The notes: generated by a model not told the origin, from the letters alone. DNA of 53,253 nucleotides from an uncultured Dehalococcoidia bacterium (GCA_913047625.1 CAJWUJ010000008.1:1-53253); one strand, 5' to 3'; shown: positions 43,821 to 52,880, counted from the stretch's first letter. Translations and numbers: made by a program.

Positions 43821-44504
43821 TTAACATTCGTAGAGTAGGAATAAATCCATGGCATCTTGGATGATCAATGCGTCATTGGTTAGATCAGGTATGCTGGATA
43901 AGTCATCGCAACTTGACTCCTTGAGGTCTGGGTCGACCCCTGTCTCCTCTTGAGCTAAGTCCCCTAATAACATGCCTCGGTCCACTAGGGCTTCAGCATT
44001 TAACGGGTTGTGTCGAATCGCGTCGTTTAGATCAAATAAACCTTGGTTCTTATTGCCTGCAAGTATATGAATTCTTGCCCTTTTGTTAAAGCCTTCTGAA
44101 TTATCGGGTTCTATTTCAATGACTGTGTCAAAATCATTCATTGCAAGTTCCAGATCAGCACTGTCACCTAACGCGAAGGCTCTATTAAAGTAAAAGTTAC
44201 CTCTTTGGAGATATGCATCGACGTATTCTGGATTGATTTCAATTGCCTTGTTGAAGTCAATCAATGAAATATTGGGGTCTATTGTTAAATAAGCTATGCC
44301 TCTGATCACATATGTTTCAGCTTGATTAGGATTGGCATCGATTGCCTGATCGAATATCGCTATAGCCTTTTCCTCTTCTCCTTGCATGAGTAAGTCATTG
44401 CCCTGTTGGATGTAAGTAGATTGACTGGTGTCATCTGAAGAGCAGGATAGCACTGCCAAAGAGAGGACGTTAATTAATAAGCAGACAGTCATCTTTATTT
44501 TCAT
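43821..44504 (-). CDS. TPR-repeat lipoprotein
   Basis: A 227-residue protein. The signal peptide ends in AVLSC, making Cys21 the lipidation site. It then has about four tetratricopeptide repeats (residues 30-175), for example GEEEKAIAIFDQAIDANPNQ and DLELAMNDFDTVIEIEPDN. The acidic C-terminus has another Cys pair. A Shine-Dalgarno AAAGGAGA precedes the ATG. It runs against the surrounding catabolic genes, so it is probably not part of that pathway. It should mediate protein contacts on the outer face of the membrane. Confidence 0.82.
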   Translation of the reverse strand: MKIKMTVCLLINVLSLAVLSCSSDDTSQSTYIQQGNDLLMQGEEEKAIAIFDQAIDANPNQAETYVIRGIAYLTIDPNISLIDFNKAIEINPEYVDAYLQRGNFYFNRAFALGDSADLELAMNDFDTVIEIEPDNSEGFNKRARIHILAGNKNQGLFDLNDAIRHNPLNAEALVDRGMLLGDLAQEETGVDPDLKESSCDDLSSIPDLTNDALIIQDAMDLFLLYEC

Positions 44505-44638
44505 TGTGAATTGGATCTCCTTTAATGGAGCTGGCGCGTTGTATATAAATTAACATTGGGTATCTAATACTGTAAACTGCTGATGTGGTCATTTTAGTAG
44601 ACTGACAAGTAAATAAAATCTTTTATAGGAGATGTGTA

Positions 44639-46387
44639 TTGCGTAGCCAATGGAATTCCTCGAAAACCCAAGTGTCTGCTAAAAATAATGTGGTTACTGC
44701 GATGCATCCTTTGGCGGCTGAAGCTGGGTCGCATATTTTTAGATCAGGTGGCAATGCTGTTGACGCAGCAGTTGCAACGGGATTTGCCATATGCGTCGTG
44801 GAACCGTTTATGGCTAGTATTGGCGGAGTCGGATACATGTTGTTTCATGAACGCAAAAGTGGCAAGACATATTCCATTGATTACGGTCCTAGATCACCTA
44901 TGGATGCTTGGGATAGTATGTATCAACTTGATGATACCGAGTCCTCCCCGTACATAGGACTTGGGGGAGTCAAGGGTCAAGAGAATGTCCGTGGATATCG
45001 GTCTGTCGGTGTCCCTGGTGTCGTTGCGGGATTATGTTATGCCTTAAAGAGGTTTGGGACTTTGCCTATTGGGCAAGTACTTGAACCTGCAATTCATTAT
45101 GCAAAGTACGGTTTTCAGACGAATTGGCATACTACCCTAACGATTGCTAGCTCTATGGATTTAATTAGGAATAATTCCTCTGCTGCAGCAACATATCTGC
45201 CTAATCAACGACCTCCAAGCCATTGGCCATCACCAGAAATATTTAAGCAGGCTTATCTAGCAGACGTCCTGGAATTATTAGTCAAGAAAGGCGTAGATGT
45301 ATTTTACAAAGGAGAGATTGCTGCATCCATAGGGGATGAATTCGCCAATAATGCTGGCTTACTTTCGGTAAAGGACTTAGAGCGGTATCAAGTAGCCTGT
45401 ACTGAAACACTTCAAACAGATTATCGTTCCTTAAAGATTCATGCCGTTCCGCAGGCTAATGGATCTTTAACTGTTTTACAGGCGCTCAAGGTGCTTAGTC
45501 ACTTTGATTTGTCTACCTTAGGGCATAACTCTATAGAATATTTGCATTTAATCTCAGAAACGTTGAGGCATGTATTTGCCGACAGGTATCATTTCATGGG
45601 CGATCCCGAATTTGAATCAGTCCCAATGAAAGGAATGCTAAGCTTGGAATATTCGAAGAAAATAGCGGATTCAGTATCCAAAGATAAGACACAGTTTATG
45701 TTAGGCAAAGATATTGAACCATGGATTGTCTACTCAGATGAAGCGATACACAATCCGTGGGACTTTGAGGGTGTCCAATCAGAATGTTATTCAAAGCAGA
45801 TTTGCTATGGGGATTCGGATCTTGGAGATTGCACAACTCATTTCAATGTTGTGGATAGTGATCGTAATGTTGTGTCTTGCACTCAGACGGCTGTCAGTTT
45901 GTTTGGCTCAGGTATCGTTGTGCCAGATACAGGCATATTAATGAACAATTCGATGATTTGGTTTAATCCTAGACCAGGATATGTTAATTCTATAGCTGGC
46001 TACAAACGGCCTCTGGTTAATATGTCTCCTTTGCTTGCTACAAGTAACAAAGAGCCTGTTTTTGCTTTAGGAGCGCCAGGGGGGAGGAAGATCATTAGTG
46101 CAGTTTTGCAAGTGCTATTAAATATTGTGGATTTCAATTACGAGATTCAAGCGGCTATTGAGAAGCCTCGCATAGATGCCAGTGGGGCGGAAATTCTTAT
46201 AGATATGAGATGCGGGGCCCAAACAGAAAAGAAGCTACGCCAGCTAGGTCATCAGACTAGAAGTGTTGAAGAAACTCCAGGAGATGCGTCATTCGCTAGG
46301 CCATCGGGTGTTATGATAGCTGGCGCAGACGGTTTGTTGACTGCAGGAGTTGATTCTTTCAGGGTAGCTGATGCAATTGGGGATTAA
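44639..46387 (+). CDS. Gamma-glutamyltransferase family protein
   Basis: A 582-residue Ntn-hydrolase of the gamma-glutamyltranspeptidase family. The autocleavage/catalytic residue is Thr399 in DCTTHFNVVDSDRNVVS, followed by QTAVSLFGSG and MLNN-like segments. The N-terminal part has HPLAAEAGSHIFRSGGNAVDA and EPFMASIGGVGYML. Start TTG 44639 has AGGAGA upstream. No signal peptide is seen, unlike secreted GGTs, so it may be a cytoplasmic acylase-like member. It could remove gamma-glutamyl groups or act as a cyclic-amide-related hydrolase. Confidence 0.88.
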   Translation: MRSQWNSSKTQVSAKNNVVTAMHPLAAEAGSHIFRSGGNAVDAAVATGFAICVVEPFMASIGGVGYMLFHERKSGKTYSIDYGPRSPMDAWDSMYQLDDTESSPYIGLGGVKGQENVRGYRSVGVPGVVAGLCYALKRFGTLPIGQVLEPAIHYAKYGFQTNWHTTLTIASSMDLIRNNSSAAATYLPNQRPPSHWPSPEIFKQAYLADVLELLVKKGVDVFYKGEIAASIGDEFANNAGLLSVKDLERYQVACTETLQTDYRSLKIHAVPQANGSLTVLQALKVLSHFDLSTLGHNSIEYLHLISETLRHVFADRYHFMGDPEFESVPMKGMLSLEYSKKIADSVSKDKTQFMLGKDIEPWIVYSDEAIHNPWDFEGVQSECYSKQICYGDSDLGDCTTHFNVVDSDRNVVSCTQTAVSLFGSGIVVPDTGILMNNSMIWFNPRPGYVNSIAGYKRPLVNMSPLLATSNKEPVFALGAPGGRKIISAVLQVLLNIVDFNYEIQAAIEKPRIDASGAEILIDMRCGAQTEKKLRQLGHQTRSVEETPGDASFARPSGVMIAGADGLLTAGVDSFRVADAIGD

Positions 46388-46441
46388 GAATCTCAGTAGC
46401 AGACGATAATTCGAGTGCTGGAGATTGCACTGTGCAAGTGA

Positions 46442-46469
46442 TTGAGTATTTCATTGAGCAAGATATGAT
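46442..46469 (+). promoter_or_regulatory. Possible promoter of the hydrolase/lyase pair
   Basis: TTGAGT (46442-46447) and TATGAT (46464-46469) have a 16-base spacer and lie about 30 bases before the ATG of the alpha/beta hydrolase, which itself has AAGGAGG. Confidence 0.4.
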
Positions 46470-46498
46470 TTGGAAAGAGCATAATAAGGAGGCAACAG

Positions 46499-47413
46499 AT
46501 GCCTAATTCTAGTCAAAAAGGCATGAATCTTTGGGAAGCAGCACGAGTAATTGGTGTTCCTTTCAGCAGACGTGTTTTACCTGAGACTCGAATGATACAA
46601 GGGGAAGAACTATGCTTTAGTTACTTAAATTGGGGAGAGGATACTCCGATTCCTATGCTGCTATTACATGGCCGGAGTCAGACTGCCCATAGTTGGGATT
46701 TTGTTGGATTGTCTTTTGCCAATGAATATAGAATTATTGCGTTAGATCAACGTGGGCATGGAGATAGTGATTGGTCTTCTTCTGCCGATTACTCGATGGG
46801 GGCGTTCCAACGAGATCTCGAGGATATATTGGGAAAACTCAACTTAAACAAAGTTATCCTTGTCGGTTTATCTATGGGAGGTCGAAATGCTTGGATGTTC
46901 GCTTCTAAACATCCGGAACTTGTTAAAGCACTCATTATTGTTGATTCAGGACCTGAGGTTATGGAAACTGGTGTCAAGAGAATACGACAGTTTATTGATC
47001 TACCTGATCAGGTGCCCACTTACGAGGAATTTGTCGAAAGGGTTCACAATTTTAATCCTAGGCGTGATATAGAACAAATCCGTGGTAGTTTACAACATAA
47101 TATTAGACAGACTGATGAAGGTGCATGGACTTGGAAATACGACAAGGTTTTTAGACAGGGCGCATCTTCACTTGACGGTTGGTCTGAAGTTGAATTATGG
47201 GAGGCTTTGCCTCTAATAACATGCCCAACCTTGGTAATTCGGGGAGGGCGTTCCGATATCTTATCAGAGCAAACCACCAAAAAGATGGTGGATATTATTC
47301 CTAATTGTGAATCTATCACTATTGAAGGAGCAGGCCACTTAGTTCCTGGTGATAAACCAGTGGAGTCAATTAATGCCATTAGGGAATTCTTGCGATCATG
47401 CGATTCATCTTAA
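46499..47413 (+). CDS. Alpha/beta hydrolase
   Basis: A 304-residue alpha/beta-hydrolase fold enzyme. The oxyanion motif is LLHGRSQTAHSW, the nucleophile is Ser125 in GLSMGGRNAW, the acid is likely the Asp in IRGGRSDILS, and the His is in IEGAGHLVPG. It may hydrolyse an ester or CoA/amide product of the neighbouring pathway, but specificity cannot be told. It lies 21 bases before an isocitrate-lyase/PEP-mutase-type gene on the same strand. Confidence 0.88.
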   Translation: MPNSSQKGMNLWEAARVIGVPFSRRVLPETRMIQGEELCFSYLNWGEDTPIPMLLLHGRSQTAHSWDFVGLSFANEYRIIALDQRGHGDSDWSSSADYSMGAFQRDLEDILGKLNLNKVILVGLSMGGRNAWMFASKHPELVKALIIVDSGPEVMETGVKRIRQFIDLPDQVPTYEEFVERVHNFNPRRDIEQIRGSLQHNIRQTDEGAWTWKYDKVFRQGASSLDGWSEVELWEALPLITCPTLVIRGGRSDILSEQTTKKMVDIIPNCESITIEGAGHLVPGDKPVESINAIREFLRSCDSS

Positions 47414-47434
47414 TGGCAACATAAGGAGGTTTAA

Positions 47435-48373
47435 GTGAAAAAGAGTACGAGACTGCGAGAATTATTTGATCGCCCAGAGATATTTATTCTTCCGGGTGGT
47501 GGCTGTGCTTTACATGCTAAATTGATTGAAGCAGCAGGTTTCGAAGCTGTGTATATGTCTGGGTCAATGACATCAGCTTATATCTTAGGCATGCCCGATG
47601 CAGGTATGATAGATGCCTCTGAAATGATCAGAAACGCCGCTAATATGGCTAGTATTGTAGACATTCCTTTATTGTCAGATGCCGATACAGGCTTTGGCAA
47701 TGCTATTAATGTTCGTAGAACAGTACAAGGATTCGTAAGTGCAGGTGTTGCTGGAATACATATAGAGGATCAGGTTTCCCCTAAACGTTGTGGCTTTGTA
47801 AAAGGTAAGCAAGTTATACCCATCGACGAGGCCGTCGGTAAGATTCAGGCAGCAGTTGAAGCAAAAAATGAATTGGATAAAGATTTTGTAATAGTGGCAC
47901 GAACGGATGCAAAAGGTGCAGTTGGAGGTAGTTTGGACGAAGCAATTAGTCGTGCCAAGGCCTATGTAAATGTGGGGGCTGATGTTATTTATGTTGAAGG
48001 ACCTGAAACTCGAGAAGATCTAAAAGCTATTCGTGATGCCTTGGAATGTCCTGTTTTTAGTGCCATGTATTTCCTTGATCCCCAGCCTGATATTCAAGAA
48101 TTACAGAACTTAGGACAATCCGCTGCGATTTATCCACGTCTGGCTGCACGTGCAGGTTATATAGCGACATGGAACTTTCTAAGGGATTTTGCCAATAGAG
48201 GTATAGTAGCTGAGGTTGAATTGTTGCATCAGTATAAGACCCATCCGTTAGGTGGATTAAAACTGTTTGATACACTGGGTTTTGCGGAAATTAGGAGACT
48301 TGAAGAAAGATACCTTCCGGAAGATACTTCCCTTAGATATGAACAATCACGAGGTTTATACGAGCCAGAGTAG
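47435..48373 (+). CDS. Isocitrate lyase/PEP mutase superfamily enzyme
   Basis: A 312-residue TIM-barrel enzyme with the Mg-binding LSDADTGFGNAINV motif and the IHIEDQVSPKRCGF loop containing the catalytic-loop Cys. 2-methylisocitrate lyase (PrpB) and dimethylmalate lyase have KRCGH here; this one has KRCGF and then VKGK. It probably cleaves or decarboxylates a 2-oxo- or 2-hydroxy-dicarboxylate. The start is GTG 47435, with AAGGAGG upstream. The next gene, an iron permease, begins 45 bases on. Confidence 0.88.
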   Translation: MKKSTRLRELFDRPEIFILPGGGCALHAKLIEAAGFEAVYMSGSMTSAYILGMPDAGMIDASEMIRNAANMASIVDIPLLSDADTGFGNAINVRRTVQGFVSAGVAGIHIEDQVSPKRCGFVKGKQVIPIDEAVGKIQAAVEAKNELDKDFVIVARTDAKGAVGGSLDEAISRAKAYVNVGADVIYVEGPETREDLKAIRDALECPVFSAMYFLDPQPDIQELQNLGQSAAIYPRLAARAGYIATWNFLRDFANRGIVAEVELLHQYKTHPLGGLKLFDTLGFAEIRRLEERYLPEDTSLRYEQSRGLYEPE

Positions 48374-48418
48374 AGTAGTGTATAAAAATAACTGCATTTG
48401 TTTTTGTGAGCGAGCTTC

Positions 48419-50023
48419 ATGATTAGGATTATATCTTCACTTAGGGTTAATATTTCAACACCGTTTGTCCTCTGGATACCTGTAATCCTAGTTTTAATTT
48501 CATTAGCTTTACCACTTTGCTATTTGGTCTTTCGATCATTAGGCGTGGGATCTGAACTCTGGGAACTTCTTTTCCGTTCTAGGACAGCTATGATCGTGCT
48601 AAGAACCTTTATTTTAGTGGTTAGCGTAACCCTGAGTTCAGTTATATTAGGTGTCTTGCTGGGCTGGCTGACTGTCCGTACGAATTTGTATTGGAAGTCG
48701 TTTTGGTCAATTTGTTTTGTGGTTCCCCTGTGTATTCCGAGTTTTGTTGGAGCGTTTGTTTTTGTGACTTTGTTTTCCCCTAAAGGAATTCTACAAGGTC
48801 TTTTAGAAGGGGTTGGTGTTGATCGCCTGCCTGATTTTATATACGGATTCCCGGGATCTTACGCAGTTTTGGTATTACTCACATTTCCGTATGCATTTTT
48901 AATTATTCGTGCTGGAATACGAGGGGTCGACTCATCATTCGAAGAAACATCTCGTGCTTTAGGTTTAGGGCCTTGGAAAACATTTTTTACTGTTACACTT
49001 CCACTATTAAGACCTTCGCTGGTTTCAGCTGCTCTCGTGATTTCTTTATATACGCTTAGTGACTTCGGTGCAGTGTCTGTGTTGGGTTATGAAACGTTTA
49101 CATGGGCAATATTTCTTCAGTATGAATCGCTTTTAGGAGCAGACTTGGCGGCGAGTTTTTCTTTGGTATTGACGTTATTTGCAATAGCAATAGTGTTATC
49201 TGTGTATAGGAAAGAATTCTCCGATCATTATCACCGTACCGCACCTGGAGTTCGGCATCAACTTGGTGTTAGGAAATTGAATCACTGGCAATGGTGTGCA
49301 CAGGGGATATGTGCTTTGGTATTCTTAGCATCATCGCTATTAATGATTAGTGTTCTATTCAATTGGCTCTTTAAAGGTATCAGTTATACGGACTTTGATT
49401 TATTGTCATTTGATTTGATAGTTAACTCTGTTCTTGTGAGCTTATTAGCAGCAGTGGTGATAACTATTCTTTCTTTAGCTACTGCTGTATTTATCATTCG
49501 GTATAAAGGAAAGCTAGCTAGGATTATAGATGTGATGTCCTACATTGGCTTTGCTCTTCCTGGGATTAGTGTAGCTTTAGCTTTAACCTTCGGGTTTTCT
49601 CAGTTCCTTAGACCACTCCATCAATCATTCTTGGTGTTATTCATGGGGTACCTAATTATTTTCATTGCACCGGTTGTAGGGTCTATAAAAGCTTCTTTGT
49701 TACAGATTAACCCTACGCTAGAGGAAGCTGCTAGATCACTTGGGTTTAGTCGTGCGAAAGTAATTTGGCTAGTTACTGTTCCCCTGGCGGCCCCTTCTTT
49801 GATTTCAGGATTTGCAACAGTTTTCCTGCTGTGTATTAAGGAGTTACCAGTAACCCTTATTCTCAGCCCTATTGGATTCAAGACCTTAGCAACTTCTAGC
49901 TGGATGGCTGCGAGTGAAGCGTATATGACAGAAGCAGCCTTAGCTGGATTATGGATGATTGTATTGGCGAGTATTCCTGTCGCAGTCCTACTTTGGATTG
50001 ATGACCGCTACGCACCAACTTAA
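48419..50023 (+). CDS. Ferric iron ABC transporter permease (FbpB-like)
   Basis: A 534-residue protein with two fused BPD permease halves and about twelve membrane helices. Each half carries an EAA loop that contacts the ATPase: EETSRALGLGPWKTFFTVT in the first half and EEAARSLGFSRAKVIWLVT in the second. This two-in-one layout is that of the FbpB/SfuB/ThiP group. Association with an FbpC-type ATPase and FbpA-type binding proteins downstream favours ferric iron as the cargo. Start ATG 48419. Confidence 0.88.
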   Translation: MIRIISSLRVNISTPFVLWIPVILVLISLALPLCYLVFRSLGVGSELWELLFRSRTAMIVLRTFILVVSVTLSSVILGVLLGWLTVRTNLYWKSFWSICFVVPLCIPSFVGAFVFVTLFSPKGILQGLLEGVGVDRLPDFIYGFPGSYAVLVLLTFPYAFLIIRAGIRGVDSSFEETSRALGLGPWKTFFTVTLPLLRPSLVSAALVISLYTLSDFGAVSVLGYETFTWAIFLQYESLLGADLAASFSLVLTLFAIAIVLSVYRKEFSDHYHRTAPGVRHQLGVRKLNHWQWCAQGICALVFLASSLLMISVLFNWLFKGISYTDFDLLSFDLIVNSVLVSLLAAVVITILSLATAVFIIRYKGKLARIIDVMSYIGFALPGISVALALTFGFSQFLRPLHQSFLVLFMGYLIIFIAPVVGSIKASLLQINPTLEEAARSLGFSRAKVIWLVTVPLAAPSLISGFATVFLLCIKELPVTLILSPIGFKTLATSSWMAASEAYMTEAALAGLWMIVLASIPVAVLLWIDDRYAPT

Positions 50024-50323
50024 TTTAATGGTGACTAATTACGATCAATAAATAATAAACAATAGGAAATTTAATGTCTCTCACCGGGACTGTTTATCCT
50101 TAATAGGTGCTTGCAGTACATCTAATAATGATACTTTTGTTAGATTTACATGCTTATACTTACAATAATTAGTGTTTTTGGACGTCTTAGTAGATTTGTA
50201 AGTCTACAGAAATTGAATATTAATCTGTGTTGACACTAATACTAATCTGGACTAACATACCAATTTGTTCGTACTTACTAAATTAATTAGTTTATCAATA
50301 TTTCGGCATTATTGGAGATTTCA
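50024..50323. other. 300-base regulatory gap before the ATPase gene
   Basis: Very AT-rich. It holds the promoter at 50230-50258, an 18-base imperfect dyad GTAGATTTGTAAGTCTAC at 50190-50207, and a 15-base dyad ACTAAATTAATTAGT at 50277-50291 just before the ribosome binding site. TACTAA-type half-sites recur and also appear at the fbpA promoter. No coding region is seen. Confidence 0.5.
50230..50258 (+). promoter_or_regulatory. Promoter of the iron transporter ATPase gene
   Basis: A perfect TTGACA (50230-50235) and TAACAT (50253-50258) with the ideal 17-base spacer, about 65 bases before the TTG start. ACTAA repeats lie within the spacer and around the -10. Confidence 0.65.
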
Positions 50324-51469
50324 TTGCTAGCAGAAATACTGAGAAAGCCTCTGGTTGGCGTCCAGCATCATGGGCTTCCTGTGGGTATTCCCATGGAAGG
50401 GTGTGAGAATGACCTGGTTTGTCTCCGTAACTTAAGTCGACACTTTGGTAATCCTGATGGTCCGGCAGTTAATAAGGTTGATTTGTGTGTTCACGCCGGT
50501 GAGATATTGGCTATTTTAGGTCCTAGTGGATCCGGTAAAAGCACTTTACTTCGCCTTATTGCAGGATTTGAAACTCCGGATACCGGGAGTGTTCTGATTA
50601 ATCACTTCGTAGCCTCCACTTCTTCTAAAGTTCTTCCACCTGAAACTCGTGGTATTGGCATGGTGTTTCAAGACTATGCCTTATTCCCTCATCTTTCTGT
50701 GGTTAAAAATATATCCTTTGGGTTAAAAGGTAAGTTAAAGGGTGAAGAGAAAAGGATCAGGGTTGCTGAAATGATTAATTTGATGGGACTTAGTGGTTTA
50801 GAACATCGATTTCCCAGCCAGCTTTCTGGAGGTCAGCAGCAACGGGTAGCTCTGGCAAGGGCATTGGCTCCTCAGCCTGTAGCAATAATGCTTGACGAAC
50901 CGTTTAGTAATCTTGATTACAATATGAGGAAAGAAATGCGCAAGGATCTCTCCCGTATTCTCCGTGCTTGTCGTACTACTGCGGTCTTAGTAACTCACGA
51001 CCGAGAAGAGGCTATGAGCGTGGCAGATAGAATTGCAGTTTTGCACGAAGGCAAACTAGTTCAAGTAGATACCCCTCTTCGACTCTACAGTCATCCAGAG
51101 ACCCCTTTTGCAGCTTCGCTTTTAGGCTCAGCTAATTTTATAACAGGGGAAGTTACTGACTCTGGTGTCACTACCTTCTTGGGTGAAATACATGTGGAAA
51201 CCTCACACCTTTCTATGTACTTACAAGGTGAAATAGTTAATGTATTAATGAGACCAGAATGTTTGTTTTTGAAAGAGAATGAGGGTTCTGTCAACGGTGT
51301 TGTTCTCGACGTAGACTATACATCTTCCCAGGCACTCTATGAGGTTCTCATGTATAACAAGGTGAAGATTTTAGTCTCTGCTCCTTTGGATTCTGCAATA
51401 AGAACCGGTGCTGCTGTTGAAGTGTCAGCTGATTTGAAACAAAAATTCAGACTCTTTCCACTCCAGTGA
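50324..51469 (+). CDS. Ferric iron ABC transporter ATPase (FbpC-like)
   Basis: A 381-residue ABC ATPase with Walker A GPSGSGKS at residues 66-73, a Q-loop in GMVFQDYALFP, signature LSGGQQQRVALARAL, Walker B VAIMLDEPFSNLD, and a switch His in LVTHDREEAM. A C-terminal TOBE-like regulatory domain covers about residues 270-380. This is the FbpC/FutC/PotA group; gene order points to ferric iron. I chose TTG 50324, with GGAG six bases upstream; ATG 50393 is an alternative that would drop a poorly conserved N-terminus. Confidence 0.9.
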   Translation: MLAEILRKPLVGVQHHGLPVGIPMEGCENDLVCLRNLSRHFGNPDGPAVNKVDLCVHAGEILAILGPSGSGKSTLLRLIAGFETPDTGSVLINHFVASTSSKVLPPETRGIGMVFQDYALFPHLSVVKNISFGLKGKLKGEEKRIRVAEMINLMGLSGLEHRFPSQLSGGQQQRVALARALAPQPVAIMLDEPFSNLDYNMRKEMRKDLSRILRACRTTAVLVTHDREEAMSVADRIAVLHEGKLVQVDTPLRLYSHPETPFAASLLGSANFITGEVTDSGVTTFLGEIHVETSHLSMYLQGEIVNVLMRPECLFLKENEGSVNGVVLDVDYTSSQALYEVLMYNKVKILVSAPLDSAIRTGAAVEVSADLKQKFRLFPLQ

Positions 51470-51544
51470 CGGTTTAATTCTCCGATAGCATTCTCATATC
51501 CCTTTAATGATGCACTAAAGCTGTAATTATTTATATTATATGTC

Positions 51545-51572
51545 TTTACATTGTATAAAGTTAGTGTATACT
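51545..51572 (+). promoter_or_regulatory. Promoter of the first fbpA gene
   Basis: TTTACA (51545-51550) and TATACT (51567-51572) with a 16-base spacer, about 40 bases before the ATG. The -10 box is the centre of an 18-base dyad. Confidence 0.55.
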
Positions 51573-51576
51573 AACT
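51559..51576. promoter_or_regulatory. 18-base dyad over the fbpA -10 box, likely operator
   Basis: AGTTAGTGTATACTAACT has perfect 7-base arms (AGTTAGT / ACTAACT) around four central bases and covers the whole -10 hexamer. A second inverted repeat, GTGTATACT (51564-51572) / AGTATACAC (51585-51593), overlaps it. A dyad in this position is the usual site of a repressor; the TTAG/CTAA arms recall DtxR/IdeR-type iron boxes, but that match is partial. Confidence 0.5.
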
Positions 51577-51610
51577 GAAAAGTAAGTATACACATTGTAA
51601 GGAGGTATGT

Positions 51611-52774
51611 ATGCATTCAATAGCTCGTAAGATGAGTCTTTTGGCAATCTCGGCTTCTTTGCTGGCCTTGATTTCTATGGCTTGCTCTTCAGAGGTAATT
51701 AAAGAAGTTCCTGTTGAAGTAGAGAAAGTTGTAGAAGTGGTTAAGGAAGTTCCTGTAACCGTCGAGAAAATTGTAGAAGTAGAGAAACAGGTAGTAGTAG
51801 AGAAAGAAGTTGAAAAAGACAATAGGACACTGCTGGTTTATTCTGGAAGAGCAGAAAAACTAGTTGGTAACTTGTTTGAACAGTTTACTGAAGACACTGG
51901 TATCAAAGTCCGGGTTAAGTATGCTAAATCTCCTGCATTGGCTGCTACTCTAACTGAAGAAGGAGAAAATTCTTGGGCTGACCTATTCTATTCTCAAGAT
52001 CCAGCATCGTTAGAAGCTGTTTCCGGAATGTTTACCCAGATCCCTTCCAGTTTACTGAGTTCTGTCCCTGTCTGGGCTAAGTCTTCAAGTGATAATTGGA
52101 TTGGTGTTTCCGGTCGTGCAAGGGTTATCGTTCATAATTCCAATGTGGATCCTGCAGAAATGCCTTCTGATTTGATGGGCTTCACTGATCCTAAGTGGAA
52201 GGGCCGCATAGGGTGGCCTCCTACTAACGGATCTTTCCAGGCAATGGTGACTGCAATGCGTAATATGTGGGGTGATTATAAGACTAAGCAGTGGTTGGAA
52301 GGTATTCAGGCAAATGATCCCAAAGTATATCCAAAGAACACTCCTACTGTAGCTGCTACAGCTGACGAGGAAGTAGATATTGGTTTTGTGAATCACTACT
52401 ATCTACATAGGTTCCAAAATGAGCAAGGTATGGACTTTAATGCTAGTAACCACTACCTGAGTGGTGATGGACCAGGTTCAATCGTCCTTCTATCTGGTAT
52501 TGGGGTAATGAACCATAGTAAGAATAAAGATCTTGCTGAGGCATTTATTGCATACACATTGTCTGATCAGGGTCAGAAGTATTTTATGACAAAGACATTT
52601 GAACATCCTTTGGTACCGGGGACTACGGACGACGTAACAGGTAAGGACTGTCCGATCTGTGAAGTAATACCTGATTTGAACTCTATTGGTACTCAGACTC
52701 CTGACTATGGCGAACAACTTGGAGACCTTGCTGCAACACAGGATCTCCTTCGTATTGTTGGGCTGATCCCGTAA
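51611..52774 (+). CDS. Ferric iron-binding lipoprotein (FbpA/IdiA/FutA-like), copy 1
   Basis: A 387-residue substrate-binding lipoprotein. The signal peptide ends in SMAC, Cys25. Residues 28-69 are a Glu-Val-Pro-Val/Val-Glu-Lys repeat stalk that should hold the binding domain off the membrane. The binding domain starts at TLLVYSGRAEKL (Tyr77) and includes WPPTNGSFQAMVTAMR and GFVNHYYLHR (Tyr263-Tyr264), the tyrosines that bind Fe3+ in FbpA. The C-terminus adds a CPIC pair. The ATG has a full AAGGAGGT. A dyad-controlled promoter lies just upstream. Confidence 0.93.
   Translation: MHSIARKMSLLAISASLLALISMACSSEVIKEVPVEVEKVVEVVKEVPVTVEKIVEVEKQVVVEKEVEKDNRTLLVYSGRAEKLVGNLFEQFTEDTGIKVRVKYAKSPALAATLTEEGENSWADLFYSQDPASLEAVSGMFTQIPSSLLSSVPVWAKSSSDNWIGVSGRARVIVHNSNVDPAEMPSDLMGFTDPKWKGRIGWPPTNGSFQAMVTAMRNMWGDYKTKQWLEGIQANDPKVYPKNTPTVAATADEEVDIGFVNHYYLHRFQNEQGMDFNASNHYLSGDGPGSIVLLSGIGVMNHSKNKDLAEAFIAYTLSDQGQKYFMTKTFEHPLVPGTTDDVTGKDCPICEVIPDLNSIGTQTPDYGEQLGDLAATQDLLRIVGLIP
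51692..51817 (+). repeat. Val-Glu-Lys/Glu-Val-Pro stalk-coding repeat, copy 1
   Basis: Codes residues 28-69 of the first FbpA-like protein, built of degenerate units such as KEVPVEVEKVVEV and KEVPVTVEKIVEV. The same kind of repeat, longer, occurs in the second gene. Confidence 0.8.
51808..51862 (+). repeat. 55-base direct repeat, left copy
   Basis: Identical to 53199-53253. It codes the junction between stalk and binding domain (VEKDNRTLLVYSGRAEKL). The right copy reaches the window edge, so the true repeat may be longer. Confidence 0.95.
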
Positions 52775-52831
52775 GCCTGACATTTCTACTCTCGTCTAAT
52801 TCAACTCCCTCGAATTAGCGTGTACTTGGAG

Positions 52832-52872
52832 AGATGGGGGGATATCTGCCATAGATATCCTCCCATCTTTTA
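52832..52872 (+). terminator. Strong intrinsic terminator between the two fbpA genes
   Basis: AGATGGGGGGATATC (52832-52846) pairs with GATATCCTCCCATCT (52854-52868) over 15 positions with one G-U, with a 7-base loop, followed by a short T-run (TTTTA). It would end or reduce transcription after the first fbpA gene. Confidence 0.85.
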
Positions 52873-52880
52873 GTGTGCTA

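Noticed and set aside
51571-51822. Minus-strand Ser/Thr-rich frame opposite the first fbpA
   Set aside because: Same cause as above; it is an antisense shadow of the stalk repeat.
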